64,000 bases of DNA from Chitinophagales bacterium (GCA_017303875.1 JAFLBP010000018.1:78659-142658), one strand, 5' to 3'. Positions 48,800-58,728 are shown, counted from the stretch's first letter. Numbers and translations are program-made. The notes: generated by a model from the letters alone, not told the origin.

Positions 48800-50494
48800 T
48801 TAATTCACTTTCAGGAATTTTCCTACATAGAATTGCTTAGAACTCTTAACCGTTACCTGGTAATAGCCTGGTTGCTGGCCTTGAAGTTCAAGACGCAATT
48901 GATTGACGCCCTCTACAGCGGTATACTGACGTGATGCCTCAAGTTGTTTGTTGGTTGTAAGGTTCAGCACTTCGATTTGGAACATTTCACCAAGTGCTGC
49001 ATCAAACTGAATATTTACGTTGCCAAAGCTCGGGTTAGGCGCAATTGCCAAACCCAGTGGCCGGCCAGCGGGATCGTCATTTGGATCCGGGTCTATTTCA
49101 CCGTCGGGGCAAGGGGCAAGTTCAATACGCTCGCAGCTCTCCTTTGTAGTAAATGTATACTCGTATTCACTTTCTTCGCCGCAGTCATTCTCTACCGTAA
49201 GAATAGCTGTATATTGAACGCCTGGTTGTAGAATAATACAATCCGTACAAGTATTCACGATTGAAACTTTTACATTTTCAACTTGTCCAATCATCCAACC
49301 CGAACTATAGACTGACTGATTATTAGATGTCCTTACAATTTTCAAGCGGTATTGCGTTTCATTGAAAGATGCACCAAGAATTAATGTTTCGGTACAGTAA
49401 CGGCCATTTTTTTCGATAGGGGTTTGTGAAATAAATGCTGAAGGTGGCGGGCACTGTGGGTCAACACTATTTACATAAGCACAAAGTGCAGGTGTTGTCT
49501 GGATTTTATTAAGCATTGTCAGCGATTGACATGCTGTAAAGGCTGTGTTATAGTTATTATAAGCCATTACATTATTATTCAGATTTCCCCAATCACAGCA
49601 AGGGCTGTTGTCGGTCGGCGCCCCGGGTTCAGCCGATTCATCACAATCATGAATTCCGTTGTAGTTTTTATCTGCCTCCTGCCCGTATCCCAGAGGCCAG
49701 TCGCCGATATAAGTCCAGCAGAAATAATTATTTTCCCGTACAATTTTACTCACGCCATTGACCACGACGTTATAATCCTGCAAAACACCATTACCGTTAG
49801 CATCCCAGTTAACACGGTGCGGGTCGGTATCATCTGCACAAGGGGCGCCTGCAAGGTCATTGTATTCATGGGCGTGCCAAAGACCGAAAACATGCCCGAA
49901 TTCATGGTTAAATGTTCCATGCGCAGTATTAGCCATCCCTACCGTGTAGGGCGCATAAATATCAGCAATACCGGAATAAGGACCAACGGGTTGGAAAAAA
50001 ACATTAATTTCTGTGTTAGCGTTCTCATAATAGGACGCGTTTTCATAGTCAAAATAATCAATATCCGACTTGCAATGCAGATAAACGCCCTTTAATACAT
50101 AACGGATCGGCACGCAGGCTGGCGGAAGTCCAGAATGCCATTGCTCCTGATTATTGATTAAACGCTCATTGCATTCATTAATGAACTGTTCAATCTTCCT
50201 GTAACTTTCGGCTTGCCCCGAGTTTACAATACGTGTTTCTCCACAACAGTCGTCCTCTACAAACATGTGTACATTGATGTTGATGTAAACTGGTTTACAT
50301 TCATCATAAATTTTGTGAAAGTCAAGTGGATCAAAACAATTAGCATTATCACTCTCCTCCGGTTTATTCGGATCGGGTGCCGGTGTCGGGCAATCAAATA
50401 CTTGTGCCCCGACGATAGCCGGATTTAAAGAAAATAGCAAGATGGCAAAGATCGCAGTTGAGCATAAGCGAAAAATGAGTGTGTTGTTCAACAT
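48800..50494 (-). CDS. Secreted metzincin protease (M43/pappalysin-like) with T9SS sorting domain
   Basis: 564 residues from the ATG at 50494. After a signal peptide (FRLCSTAIFAILLFSLNPAIVGA) comes a metzincin domain with the zinc site FNHEFGHVFGLWHAHEYND (HExxHxxGxxH) and a Met-turn in NVMAYNNYNTAF, as in cytophagalysin/pappalysin-type peptidases. A Cys-rich fibronectin-like region follows, and the C-terminus is a T9SS sorting domain (GLAIAPNPSFGNVNIQFDA...QPGYYQVTVKSSKQFYVGKFLKV). It should be a surface or released endopeptidase. No neighbour is clearly linked. Confidence 0.9.
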   Translation of the reverse strand: MLNNTLIFRLCSTAIFAILLFSLNPAIVGAQVFDCPTPAPDPNKPEESDNANCFDPLDFHKIYDECKPVYININVHMFVEDDCCGETRIVNSGQAESYRKIEQFINECNERLINNQEQWHSGLPPACVPIRYVLKGVYLHCKSDIDYFDYENASYYENANTEINVFFQPVGPYSGIADIYAPYTVGMANTAHGTFNHEFGHVFGLWHAHEYNDLAGAPCADDTDPHRVNWDANGNGVLQDYNVVVNGVSKIVRENNYFCWTYIGDWPLGYGQEADKNYNGIHDCDESAEPGAPTDNSPCCDWGNLNNNVMAYNNYNTAFTACQSLTMLNKIQTTPALCAYVNSVDPQCPPPSAFISQTPIEKNGRYCTETLILGASFNETQYRLKIVRTSNNQSVYSSGWMIGQVENVKVSIVNTCTDCIILQPGVQYTAILTVENDCGEESEYEYTFTTKESCERIELAPCPDGEIDPDPNDDPAGRPLGLAIAPNPSFGNVNIQFDAALGEMFQIEVLNLTTNKQLEASRQYTAVEGVNQLRLELQGQQPGYYQVTVKSSKQFYVGKFLKVN

Positions 50495-50728
50495 ACCAAA
50501 AAATTTACGGTTAACAATGTTGTGAAATTGTACCGCAAAAATCCAACACCGCCGTACTGACACCTAATACGCTTTATCAACATTTTCCGCAGTTCATTTT
50601 TTACAAATAAAGTCTATTTTCTATTTATTTATATCAAAAAATCATACAATTTAGAACATTACGGATAAATTACATTAAATATAACTACGTATTTTCTCAA
50701 AATTCCGGGAGACCTTGTTTCAATTCTT

Positions 50729-50760
50729 AAATAAAAGGCCGGACACAGCAGTGCCCGGCC
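50729..50760 (-). terminator. Terminator after the FN3/T9SS gene at 50792
   Basis: On the minus strand GGCCGGGCAC pairs with GTGTCCGGCC (one mismatch), followed by TTTTATTT. Confidence 0.75.
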
Positions 50761-50791
50761 AGAGCCAGTATGTTTATTATCGTTTCAGTAG

Positions 50792-51475
50792 CTAAAGTTT
50801 AATAAACTTTTGCACCTTAAGCTCCGTGTTGGTACGCAAGGTCATAAAATACATGCCAGGTTTAAGGTCCTGAACAGGAACATATACCTGAACATTTGCG
50901 CTACCACCCGAGTACCCTTCAACATCATTAGCGCAAACCAGGCTTCCACCTAAATCCACGATTGTGTACTGTAACGTTTCGGTTGGCGGCACTTTAGCAT
51001 TTAGCTGAACATAGGTTTCCGCCTGAGTCGGGCTAAGTGAGCATTCAAGCTTTGCCGGCTTTACTTCTTCCTGTGGCAATTCAAAGCGATCAACAATATC
51101 AATGATGATAATAAAACCCCTTGCTTTGAAACGCAAAGGCTCTGAATTTGCACCTTCAGACATCGCTTCACATTTGGCACTTACGATAAACTCATATTCA
51201 TGCTCAGACTGAATTACACTCGCGTCATAAACAAGCGAATTGAAGCTCGATGTCGTATAATGCGAGGATCCATCAGTCAGATCCCGGAGTTTGGTGCTGT
51301 ACCCGGAATGCCCGTCGACAGCTGCCCATGAAAGTGCAGCGGCATTGTGCATCACATAATCAAGTGTTACCGTCTCCGGTGCCGGAAGTACGCACTGCTG
51401 CGCTCTTAAATGTTGTACCGACACGAACGAAAATGTCCCTGTCAATAAAATTGACAGTAAGGTTAAAAATTTCAT
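50792..51475 (-). CDS. Secreted fibronectin-III-like protein with T9SS sorting domain
   Basis: 227 residues. A signal peptide (MKFLTLLSILLTGTFSFVSV) precedes a single fibronectin type III-like domain (LPAPETVTLDYVMHNAAALS; YEFIVSAKCEAMSEG) and the T9SS sorting domain (PTQAETYVQLNAKVP...LKPGMYFMTLRTNTELKVQKFIKL). It is a paralogue of the protein at 51761-52912; both carry the odd strand 'IIDIVDRFE/IVDIVEREC' after the FN3 domain. Probably a small surface adhesion or cargo protein; function unknown. Confidence 0.8.
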   Translation of the reverse strand: MKFLTLLSILLTGTFSFVSVQHLRAQQCVLPAPETVTLDYVMHNAAALSWAAVDGHSGYSTKLRDLTDGSSHYTTSSFNSLVYDASVIQSEHEYEFIVSAKCEAMSEGANSEPLRFKARGFIIIIDIVDRFELPQEEVKPAKLECSLSPTQAETYVQLNAKVPPTETLQYTIVDLGGSLVCANDVEGYSGGSANVQVYVPVQDLKPGMYFMTLRTNTELKVQKFIKL

Positions 51476-51631
51476 ATTCAATGTTTTAAAAAATGAAAAA
51501 TGAGATGAATTCGAATGCAAAATTGAGTTAAGGCATATTTAAATAACACTACGAAATCTGTGCATTTTCCGGGATATTCGTTCGCGACGACTACAAAAAA
51601 TTACATGTTCTCTATATTACCTCACCGATAC

Positions 51632-51663
51632 AACAAACGCCCGCAAGTACTACCTGCGGGCGC
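51632..51663 (-). terminator. Terminator after the FN3/T9SS gene at 51761
   Basis: CGCCCGCA pairs with TGCGGGCG across a short loop (51639-51663), followed on the minus strand by TTTGTTGT. Confidence 0.6.
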
Positions 51664-51760
51664 CTATATTGCTTACTCCCGGGGAAAAGGAGTGTACTTC
51701 ATGGTCTATTTCTGCTGCCTGGGGGTTTTCATCTACGATAAATGTGTTACACAGGGAACC

Positions 51761-52912
51761 TTATTGCTTTACCACACGGCAGCTCACTACTCCCTGTGCG
51801 CTGTGCACACTCAGGATGTATACACCCGCAGGAAGCGCTGTTCCCGGAATGGAGTAGTTGTGTGTACCTGCGGGTAATGCGTCGCCCAAATGCTCGCGGT
51901 ATACCTGACGGCCGGTGATGTCGGTCAGCATTGCCTCTACTGCACCGGCAACCGGCAGATCAAAACGCAGCTCCAGCGTATGCGTGAACGGATTGGGCAT
52001 GGCTTGTATCTGCATCTGGCCTTGTTGTGGCGCCGTTGAGCCGGCACTGGTTTGCGCCTGTTCATCTGTTGCATCCGCATCCTGCGGAACACTTCCGCTT
52101 GCTGCACCATCCATACCGACGCCGGAAGGCGCTACCAAGCCCTGTTTTGTACCGCATTTTTTAAGCACTGCACCAGGAAGCATGTATCCCACATTCAGGA
52201 ATCGATTGCCCGATACAGTGGTCGCATAGAAAGAAGCAATCATTTGATTGCCTTCTCCGTCTGAATCCTCAATAACAATGGAAGAGCAACCCGAAACAAC
52301 ACTTTGGGCGGGTATGCACACAAGTCCAAGGGTACTTGTTTCCACACGCTCGAAGCGGACATTGCCGTCGGGCAGTGCACGTGCGGAGAACTGAATCACA
52401 CCACCATCGTAATTCAGATCGAAACTGACCGGTGCACCAGGCTCTATACCACCTGATGGCAGGAAGTGGACAAGGTCGGAGGTCTGGCTACCCGATTGGC
52501 ATTCGCGTTCAACAATATCAACAATTACAATAATCGGCGCGGTAAATTTCAGCACCAAAGATTCCGTTCCCGGGTCGTCGGGGCCGCAATAAGGGGTTAC
52601 CTTGAATTCATATTTGTGACCGGGAATGATCAGGGTGTTATCATAAGTAATGGATGTGGTATTGACATCCTGCGAGTTCGTAGAACTCTGTGTCACATCC
52701 GCCAGTTGAGCCTTATAGGCATAGGCCCCTGAAATAGGGGCCCAGCTGATTTGTGCGCTGGTGGGCGTTACGTAATCCAGCGTGACGGAGGGCGCCGGAA
52801 GCTGGCAGTTAGGTGACGGTTCCGGATCCGTAGGTACCACTCCGGCAAATGTCGTGTTTAAAGCAAGCGCAAGCAATAAAAACAGAGCAATCAAACGGGT
52901 ACAATGTTGCAT
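51761..52912 (-). CDS. Secreted fibronectin-III-like protein with T9SS sorting domain (paralogue of 50792)
   Basis: 383 residues. Signal peptide MQHCTRLIALFLLLALALNT, an FN3-like domain (LPAPSVTLDYVTPTSAQISW; YEFKVTPYCGPDDPG), a middle domain with two cysteines, a low-complexity Gln/Thr linker (AQTSAGSTAPQQGQMQIQ) and a T9SS sorting domain (AMPNPFTHTLELRFDLPVAG...LPAGVYILSVHSAQGVVSCRVVKQ). It is longer than its neighbour and probably arose by tandem duplication. A good promoter lies just upstream. Confidence 0.82.
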   Translation of the reverse strand: MQHCTRLIALFLLLALALNTTFAGVVPTDPEPSPNCQLPAPSVTLDYVTPTSAQISWAPISGAYAYKAQLADVTQSSTNSQDVNTTSITYDNTLIIPGHKYEFKVTPYCGPDDPGTESLVLKFTAPIIVIVDIVERECQSGSQTSDLVHFLPSGGIEPGAPVSFDLNYDGGVIQFSARALPDGNVRFERVETSTLGLVCIPAQSVVSGCSSIVIEDSDGEGNQMIASFYATTVSGNRFLNVGYMLPGAVLKKCGTKQGLVAPSGVGMDGAASGSVPQDADATDEQAQTSAGSTAPQQGQMQIQAMPNPFTHTLELRFDLPVAGAVEAMLTDITGRQVYREHLGDALPAGTHNYSIPGTALPAGVYILSVHSAQGVVSCRVVKQ

Positions 52913-53295
52913 GAAAAATGAAATTTAAAACGTTCAAATTTTGATACAACAAAGGTAACCCCGCTTTCTATCGTTGCCCAACTACACTTTTTAGTTTTTT
53001 TCCGGGAAACCTTTTTTCGTTTTTTGGCTTCTTTACTGTTAGAATCCTGTATTTTTGATGCCAATTCACGCATTGCAGTGGCTGGAATACCTTAAAAACA
53101 CCATTTTGCCTTGTTTTTTCCGGGAGGCCCATTGTAAAACGCCACCGCCAGCTTTCTACAAATAACGGTATCAGAAGGCTATTTTGAAAAAATACCTCAT
53201 GAAAATTTTATGCTAAGCCAAATACTGCTGTAAAATCAGTGTGATTCATGCATCGCCTGATTTAATTTCTTCAATCATTGGAATAAGACTTGGTA
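52913..53295. other. Divergent intergenic region
   Basis: 383 bases between the FN3/T9SS gene and the helical-repeat gene. It holds the minus-strand promoter at 52950-52981. No other feature is supported; a short minus frame (52891-53073) is Lys/Ser-rich and not called. Confidence 0.5.
52950..52981 (-). promoter_or_regulatory. Promoter of the FN3/T9SS gene at 51761
   Basis: On the minus strand, TTG (52981-52979) precedes TACCTTTG (52957-52950) by 21 bases, the same spacing and -7 box as before rpsJ. The transcript would start near 52943, 30 bases before the ATG. Confidence 0.5.
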
Positions 53296-54762
53296 ATGCT
53301 CAATCGTAAGCTTTTGGAAGTCCTGGCCCGACTGTCAGAACAGGAACATCGTCAGTTGCGACTGTTCATACAATCGCCCTACTTTTATCATAACATCCGG
53401 CGCAGTCCGGCTGAAGTATTTCGTTTGTACGAATATATTATGTCGTTTATCAGTCAGGAAGATCATCCGGCCTTAGACAAAGAGGTCGTGAGTAAACATT
53501 TTTTTCCGGATAAACCCTATAAAGAAAAAGAGAAAGGGCCGATTGACTCCCTTTCTTCCGATTTGTTTACCCTGACACGGCGTTTTTTGAGCCGGCAGCA
53601 GCCTGAACAATCCCTCGCAGACCTTAAAGAAGACCTTGCCCTGATGCGTTTTTACCGGAAATTCGGAATGGAAGAGCGGTTTGAACAAGTAGAGGCCGGG
53701 TTAAAAAAAGCGCTGGATCAATACCCCTTCGAACATGCCGGTATCCATAAGCTCAAGTCAGAGTTTGCCGAGGAAATCATCAATTTCTCTACCATCAATA
53801 ATCCCGGGGTCATTAAAACCGAACAGGTCAACCTGCACCACCACCTCGATTTGTATTATACCCTGTTGAAAATCGATCACCTGACGGGGCTTCAAGCGCA
53901 GTCCAGCCTTATCCAATCAGACGAGCAGCAGGAAGAAGAGCAAATCAATATGGCCGATATGGTGCTGAAATTTATCAGCAGTGCACAAGGGAAAACCAGT
54001 ATTCCCTTACAGCTATTCCAGATGGTTGTACAACTTCAGCAGGCCCCTGAGGATACCAGATTGCTGGAACAATTCGGTGCGGCCCTTCAAATACATGAAA
54101 ATCGTTTATCACCTGAATTACATCTTACTTTAGCCACCCATTACCGCAATTTTTATGCGTGGCAATACAGCAGAACCGGAGACCCGACCCTGCAAAAAAA
54201 ATTATTTGAAATCCTGGCCGAGCACCTGGAGAAAAAGCTTTTGTATTATGATGGCTACCTGTATGTTGCCAACCTAAGAATGCTCACCACACATGCCTTA
54301 AAACTAAATCTGACGGATTACATCCGGGAAGTGCTCGAAAATCACCCGCCCGAACGCCTTTGTGGCACCAAATACCCCAAAGAAGCCCACGACCTGAACT
54401 GGGCCGAATATTATTTCCACCTCAAAAATTATGAAAAAGCTGCCGATCATCTTGCCTACAAACCTTTTGAACACCCCATTTTGGGTATTCTTGCCGATGT
54501 ACTGCTCGTAAAAATCTACTTTGAAACCCAAAACGAACTCCTCGACGCCCGCCTCAAAGCCCTTGACCAGAAGGTGCGGCGCAGCAAACTCTCCCGCGAA
54601 ACCAAACAGCGCTACTACAACTTTGTGCGCCTGCTCGATAAATTAGAGCGCTACCGCTGGGCGCCCAATAAAAAGAAATTCCCGGCACTGATGGAAGAGA
54701 TCAAAAACACCCCCGATGTGCTGCACCGGGTTTGGCTGATTGAGAAGGGGGAGGCGTTGTGA
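53296..54762 (+). CDS. Helical-repeat protein of unknown function (paralogue of 40667-42079)
   Basis: 488 residues from the ATG at 53296; a TTG two codons upstream is possible. It is helical, soluble and unrecognised, but shares with the 40667 protein an N-terminal LSEQEHRQLRLFIQSP/LNKKEIRELNKWLQSP block and a C-terminal KNYEKAADHL..LADVLLVKIYFETQ region, with TPR-like spacing. Its last seven bases, including the TGA stop, are the first seven of CRISPR repeat 1. Nothing links it functionally to CRISPR; it is more likely the old flank of the array. Confidence 0.75.
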   Translation: MLNRKLLEVLARLSEQEHRQLRLFIQSPYFYHNIRRSPAEVFRLYEYIMSFISQEDHPALDKEVVSKHFFPDKPYKEKEKGPIDSLSSDLFTLTRRFLSRQQPEQSLADLKEDLALMRFYRKFGMEERFEQVEAGLKKALDQYPFEHAGIHKLKSEFAEEIINFSTINNPGVIKTEQVNLHHHLDLYYTLLKIDHLTGLQAQSSLIQSDEQQEEEQINMADMVLKFISSAQGKTSIPLQLFQMVVQLQQAPEDTRLLEQFGAALQIHENRLSPELHLTLATHYRNFYAWQYSRTGDPTLQKKLFEILAEHLEKKLLYYDGYLYVANLRMLTTHALKLNLTDYIREVLENHPPERLCGTKYPKEAHDLNWAEYYFHLKNYEKAADHLAYKPFEHPILGILADVLLVKIYFETQNELLDARLKALDQKVRRSKLSRETKQRYYNFVRLLDKLERYRWAPNKKKFPALMEEIKNTPDVLHRVWLIEKGEAL

Positions 54763-57188
54763 ATTGCTTTCAAATTGTACCTTAGCCATTGGCAAACGCA
54801 GCGCCGCTATTCGGGAGCTGAAAAAGTTTCTGGTTGTGAATTGCTTTCAAATTGTACCTTAGCCATTGGCAAACACAGCGTCAGGGTAAGCGTTGCAGAC
54901 CGGGACATAGTTGTGAATTGCTTTCAAATTGTACCTTAGCCATTGGCAAACACAGCCGGAGCCGATGAGCATAAGCAGGGTAAACCGTTGTGAATTGCTT
55001 TCAAATTGTACCTTAGCCATTGGCAAACACAGCGCGCGCAAGGAAATTAAAACGCAGGATGACGTTGTGAATTGCTTTCAAATTGTACCTTAGCCATTGG
55101 CAAACACAGCTGAGTACAAGACGGTCAGATCAAAGCGGTCGTTGTGAATTGCTTTCAAATTGTACCTTAGCCATTGGCAAACACAGCTAATCGCCAAATC
55201 AGCATGACGCGCATTTCGTTGTGAATTGCTTTCAAATTGTACCTTAGCCATTGGCAAACACAGCGAATATTTATACCGCTTATCTTTGTGGAACGTTGTG
55301 AATTGCTTTCAAATTGTACCTTAGCCATTGGCAAACACAGCGTTTTTTATTTTCTGAAATGAGCAAGGTTAGTTGTGAATTGCTTTCAAATTGTACCTTA
55401 GCCATTGGCAAACACAGCCAAAAGCGGTTTTTTGAATACACGGCCCGCGTTGTGAATTGCTTTCAAATTGTACCTTAGCCATTGGCAAACACAGCATTTG
55501 ACGCCACCGATTGGCGCGAATCACTGTTGTGAATTGCTTTCAAATTGTACCTTAGCCATTGGCAAACACAGCGGTGTTGTCGCGGTTGTACTGAGCAGAG
55601 ATGTTGTGAATTGCTTTCAAATTGTACCTTAGCCATTGGCAAACACAGCCGACCGGGTTATATCCGAAGCCGACGGGCCGTTGTGAATTGCTTTCAAATT
55701 GTACCTTAGCCATTGGCAAACACAGCTTTGGAATATAGCTACGACGTGGACATTCCGTTGTGAATTGCTTTCAAATTGTACCTTAGCCATTGGCAAACAC
55801 AGCAAAAAATTTACAGCCTCCCGGACGTAGGCCGTTGTGAATTGCTTTCAAATTGTACCTTAGCCATTGGCAAACACAGCTTTCAAACGAATTGGCGTAT
55901 CAGTTGCGCCGTTGTGAATTGCTTTCAAATTGTACCTTAGCCATTGGCAAACACAGCGGCAGCGCTGTTTTATCAGGCGCAATGAGCGTTGTGAATTGCT
56001 TTCAAATTGTACCTTAGCCATTGGCAAACACAGCTTTTTAAAATGGCAACCAGTTTGAGTCATAGTTGTGAATTGCTTTCAAATTGTACCTTAGCCATTG
56101 GCAAACACAGCGTTTATAAGGCCGAAACGATCACCCAGCACGTTGTGAATTGCTTTCAAATTGTACCTTAGCCATTGGCAAACACAGCCGGCCGTAGCTG
56201 TTGAAAAACACGGTCATAGTTGTGAATTGCTTTCAAATTGTACCTTAGCCATTGGCAAACACAGCCGGCCGAATACGCCGCACTCTATGAACAGGGTTGT
56301 GAATTGCTTTCAAATTGTACCTTAGCCATTGGCAAACACAGCAAAATGGAACAATTGTACACGAGGACGCCGTTGTGAATTGCTTTCAAATTGTACCTTA
56401 GCCATTGGCAAACACAGCGTAATTGCATTTAGAAATGTGTTTTGGTTAGTTGTGAATTGCTTTCAAATTGTACCTTAGCCATTGGCAAACACAGCAAGCA
56501 ATTTTTTTAAAGCAACAAGGAACAGGTTGTGAATTGCTTTCAAATTGTACCTTAGCCATTGGCAAACACAGCCTACCTCGACGGGCAATCGTTCCGGTGG
56601 TAGTTGTGAATTGCTTTCAAATTGTACCTTAGCCATTGGCAAACACAGCCGGTCATCGACCATTACCTCCGAGCGCTTCGTTGTGAATTGCTTTCAAATT
56701 GTACCTTAGCCATTGGCAAACACAGCGTTAGTCAGAGACAAGCTCTTGGACATACCGTTGTGAATTGCTTTCAAATTGTACCTTAGCCATTGGCAAACAC
56801 AGCAAGTCTTGAATTGCAGCACCGGCGTGAGCGGTTGTGAATTGCTTTCAAATTGTACCTTAGCCATTGGCAAACACAGCTTACCGTAATTTGCAAAGGC
56901 GGTAAATTTTGTTGTGAATTGCTTTCAAATTGTACCTTAGCCATTGGCAAACACAGCTGCGTTTTTTCGCAATGGTTGCCATGAGAGGTTGTGAATTGCT
57001 TTCAAATTGTACCTTAGCCATTGGCAAACACAGCCTTCAGGTAAAACTCTTTTCGTTTTTTGCCGTTGTGAATTGCTTTCAAATTGTACCTTAGCCATTG
57101 GCAAACACAGCAATTGCTGAGGAGTACACCGTGGACGTAGAGTTGTGAATTGCTTTCAAATTGTACCTTAGCCATTGGCAAACACAGC
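54756..57188 (+). CRISPR. Type II-C CRISPR array, 32 repeats and 31 spacers
   Basis: The 47-base repeat reads GTTGTGAATTGCTTTCAAAT, then TGTACCTTAGCCATTGGCAA, then ACACAGC. Thirty spacers are 30 bases and one (after repeat 21) is 29. All repeats I checked are identical except repeat 1 (54756-54802), which has G for A in the last block. No two spacers are alike by eye. The tracrRNA anti-repeat at 62448-62470 pairs with the plus-strand repeat, so crRNA is read left to right, against the cas genes. Each repeat contains GTTG-N18-TACCTTAG, close to a Bacteroidota promoter. A terminator at 57242-57284 ends the array on the cas2 side. Confidence 0.98.
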
Positions 57189-57241
57189 AGACCCTTGCAT
57201 TAAGCGCTGATTATCAGTACAATACATCGGCTTTTGCGAAG

Positions 57242-57284
57242 AAAAAAAATGCCGCCCACCACCCGGTGAAGCGGCATTTTTTTT
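57242..57284. terminator. Bidirectional terminator between array and cas2
   Basis: Eight A plus TGCCGC (57242-57255) pair perfectly with GCGGCA plus eight T (57271-57284). It terminates the plus-strand crRNA transcripts and the minus-strand cas operon. Confidence 0.85.
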
Positions 57285-57307
57285 CATTTTTTCCTGCAAA
57301 ACGCTGC

Positions 57308-57664
57308 CTAAAACAACATCAATTGCTCATACCCTTCCGGCTTGGGCGCCGAAGCCGTACCATAATACAACTTCATCAGGCTGAATTGTTTGTCCGTCAC
57401 GGGCATTATGCCAACCTTCCCCTTAGGTGGCAAAATCTTTTCTATGCGGCGGGTATGCACCTCTACCCTTTCGCGACTCGGACAAGGGCGGGTATAAATG
57501 GAAAACTGAAACATGGTGAAACCTTCTTCCAGCAGTTTTTTCCGGAAATCGGTGGCCTGCTTGCGGTCTTCGGCAGAAAAAGTAGGCAGATCAAAAAATA
57601 CAAGTATCCACATAAGGCGATAAGCATTTAATCTTTCAGCATTGGGCATGGGTTTGCGTGCCAT
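57308..57664 (-). CDS. cas2: CRISPR-associated endoribonuclease/integrase subunit Cas2
   Basis: 118 residues. The N-terminal ferredoxin-like strand LMWILVFFDLPTFSAED has the conserved Asp (about residue 25); YTRPCPSRERVEVHTRRIEK and PPKGKVGIMPVTDKQF are typical of type II Cas2. With Cas1 it forms the spacer-integration complex. It starts three bases after the cas1 stop. An N-terminal extension of about 15 residues is usual for type II-C. Confidence 0.96.
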   Translation of the reverse strand: MARKPMPNAERLNAYRLMWILVFFDLPTFSAEDRKQATDFRKKLLEEGFTMFQFSIYTRPCPSRERVEVHTRRIEKILPPKGKVGIMPVTDKQFSLMKLYYGTASAPKPEGYEQLMLF

Positions 57665-57667
57665 AAC

Positions 57668-58642
57668 TCAGGATTTGATTTTAATTTCCGGAAATATTAG
57701 CTCTTTACTTTGGCCCCCAAAACAGGCGGCTAAGCTTGCAGCAGTACGCTGCGCCGCTATTTGCAAAGGGCTGAGTTTGCGTTCCATCCAAACATCCAGC
57801 ACCGGAATTTGCAGTAACTTTCGTTTTAATGCCGGTGATAAAATATTGCCATATTGATCCGGCTCCGGCGGGTTGGGGTGTTCTTGCAGTATATCGCACA
57901 CCAACAAATCCACTACCGGGCGGTAAGGCTCCATAATGTCATCTGCAAGGCAATATGCATTATACTGATTGCGGTGGTGGATGCCCAGGGTAGGCAACAG
58001 GCCGGATGCCACCAGGGCACGAGCGATCACGGCGCGCAAAATGGCATATCCATAATTCAGCAGACAATTCGGCCAGTCGCCATACCGCTCTCTGATAAAC
58101 GCATCAAAATCGCCGGCATCTGCCTCCTCCACAAACAATGGTGTATTGATAAAAAGGCGGGGCCAATAATAGGCCGCAGCGCGGGCCTCCATGTTGTCGG
58201 GGTCGCCCGAACGCACCTCAAGACTCCAGCGCAACAGCGGTTTGTCTTCTATGCCCTGTCTGCGCAATGCACGGGCCTGATTGATGATTTTTTGCCGGAC
58301 GGTTTGTTGCCACAACTGTTTCTTCAGCGGAAGCGCGGCCTCAATTTGCTCGCGGAAGCGGCGCGCCTGCAAGGTATGGCCTTCAAGCGGGAGGAATAAA
58401 CCGGCAGGCAGGAACTTATCGTTACAGGTTATCACCGCTACATTTTCTTCAATCAGTGCGGCGAGCGCCACATGGCTGATCGTAATCTGCGGATGTTCCA
58501 ATACCAGTACACCGATTTCCTCAATCGGCACGGTAACTTTTTGTGGCTTGCCGCCTTTTTCGGCAGCTACCTGTTCGATTTCCAATTGGCGCAGTCCGGT
58601 ACGCAAATAGGCCGGATTGCTGAAACACAGGGTCTTCTTCAT
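57668..58642 (-). CDS. cas1: CRISPR-associated integrase Cas1
   Basis: 324 residues, the type II Cas1 length. The beta-rich N-domain (VLVLEHPQITISHVALAALI) is followed by the helical catalytic domain with Glu152 in NMEARAAAYYWPRLF, a histidine pair in LGIHHRNQYNAYCLADDIME (about 222-223), and an acidic cluster just after. These are the metal ligands of the spacer integrase. It lies between cas9 and cas2; there is no csn2 or cas4, which fixes the subtype as II-C. Confidence 0.97.
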   Translation of the reverse strand: MKKTLCFSNPAYLRTGLRQLEIEQVAAEKGGKPQKVTVPIEEIGVLVLEHPQITISHVALAALIEENVAVITCNDKFLPAGLFLPLEGHTLQARRFREQIEAALPLKKQLWQQTVRQKIINQARALRRQGIEDKPLLRWSLEVRSGDPDNMEARAAAYYWPRLFINTPLFVEEADAGDFDAFIRERYGDWPNCLLNYGYAILRAVIARALVASGLLPTLGIHHRNQYNAYCLADDIMEPYRPVVDLLVCDILQEHPNPPEPDQYGNILSPALKRKLLQIPVLDVWMERKLSPLQIAAQRTAASLAACFGGQSKELIFPEIKIKS

Positions 58643-58728
58643 TTGGGAGGCGTTAAAGGTTCAAGAATATTAAACGCCTCCCAAAACCGTGCCTTTTTTT
58701 ATTAAGTCTTGATTTTCAACAAATTGTA

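Noticed and set aside
54859..56663. Several short minus-strand frames with a repeated LPMAKVQFESNSQ motif
   Set aside because: They are translations of CRISPR repeats and spacers, not proteins.
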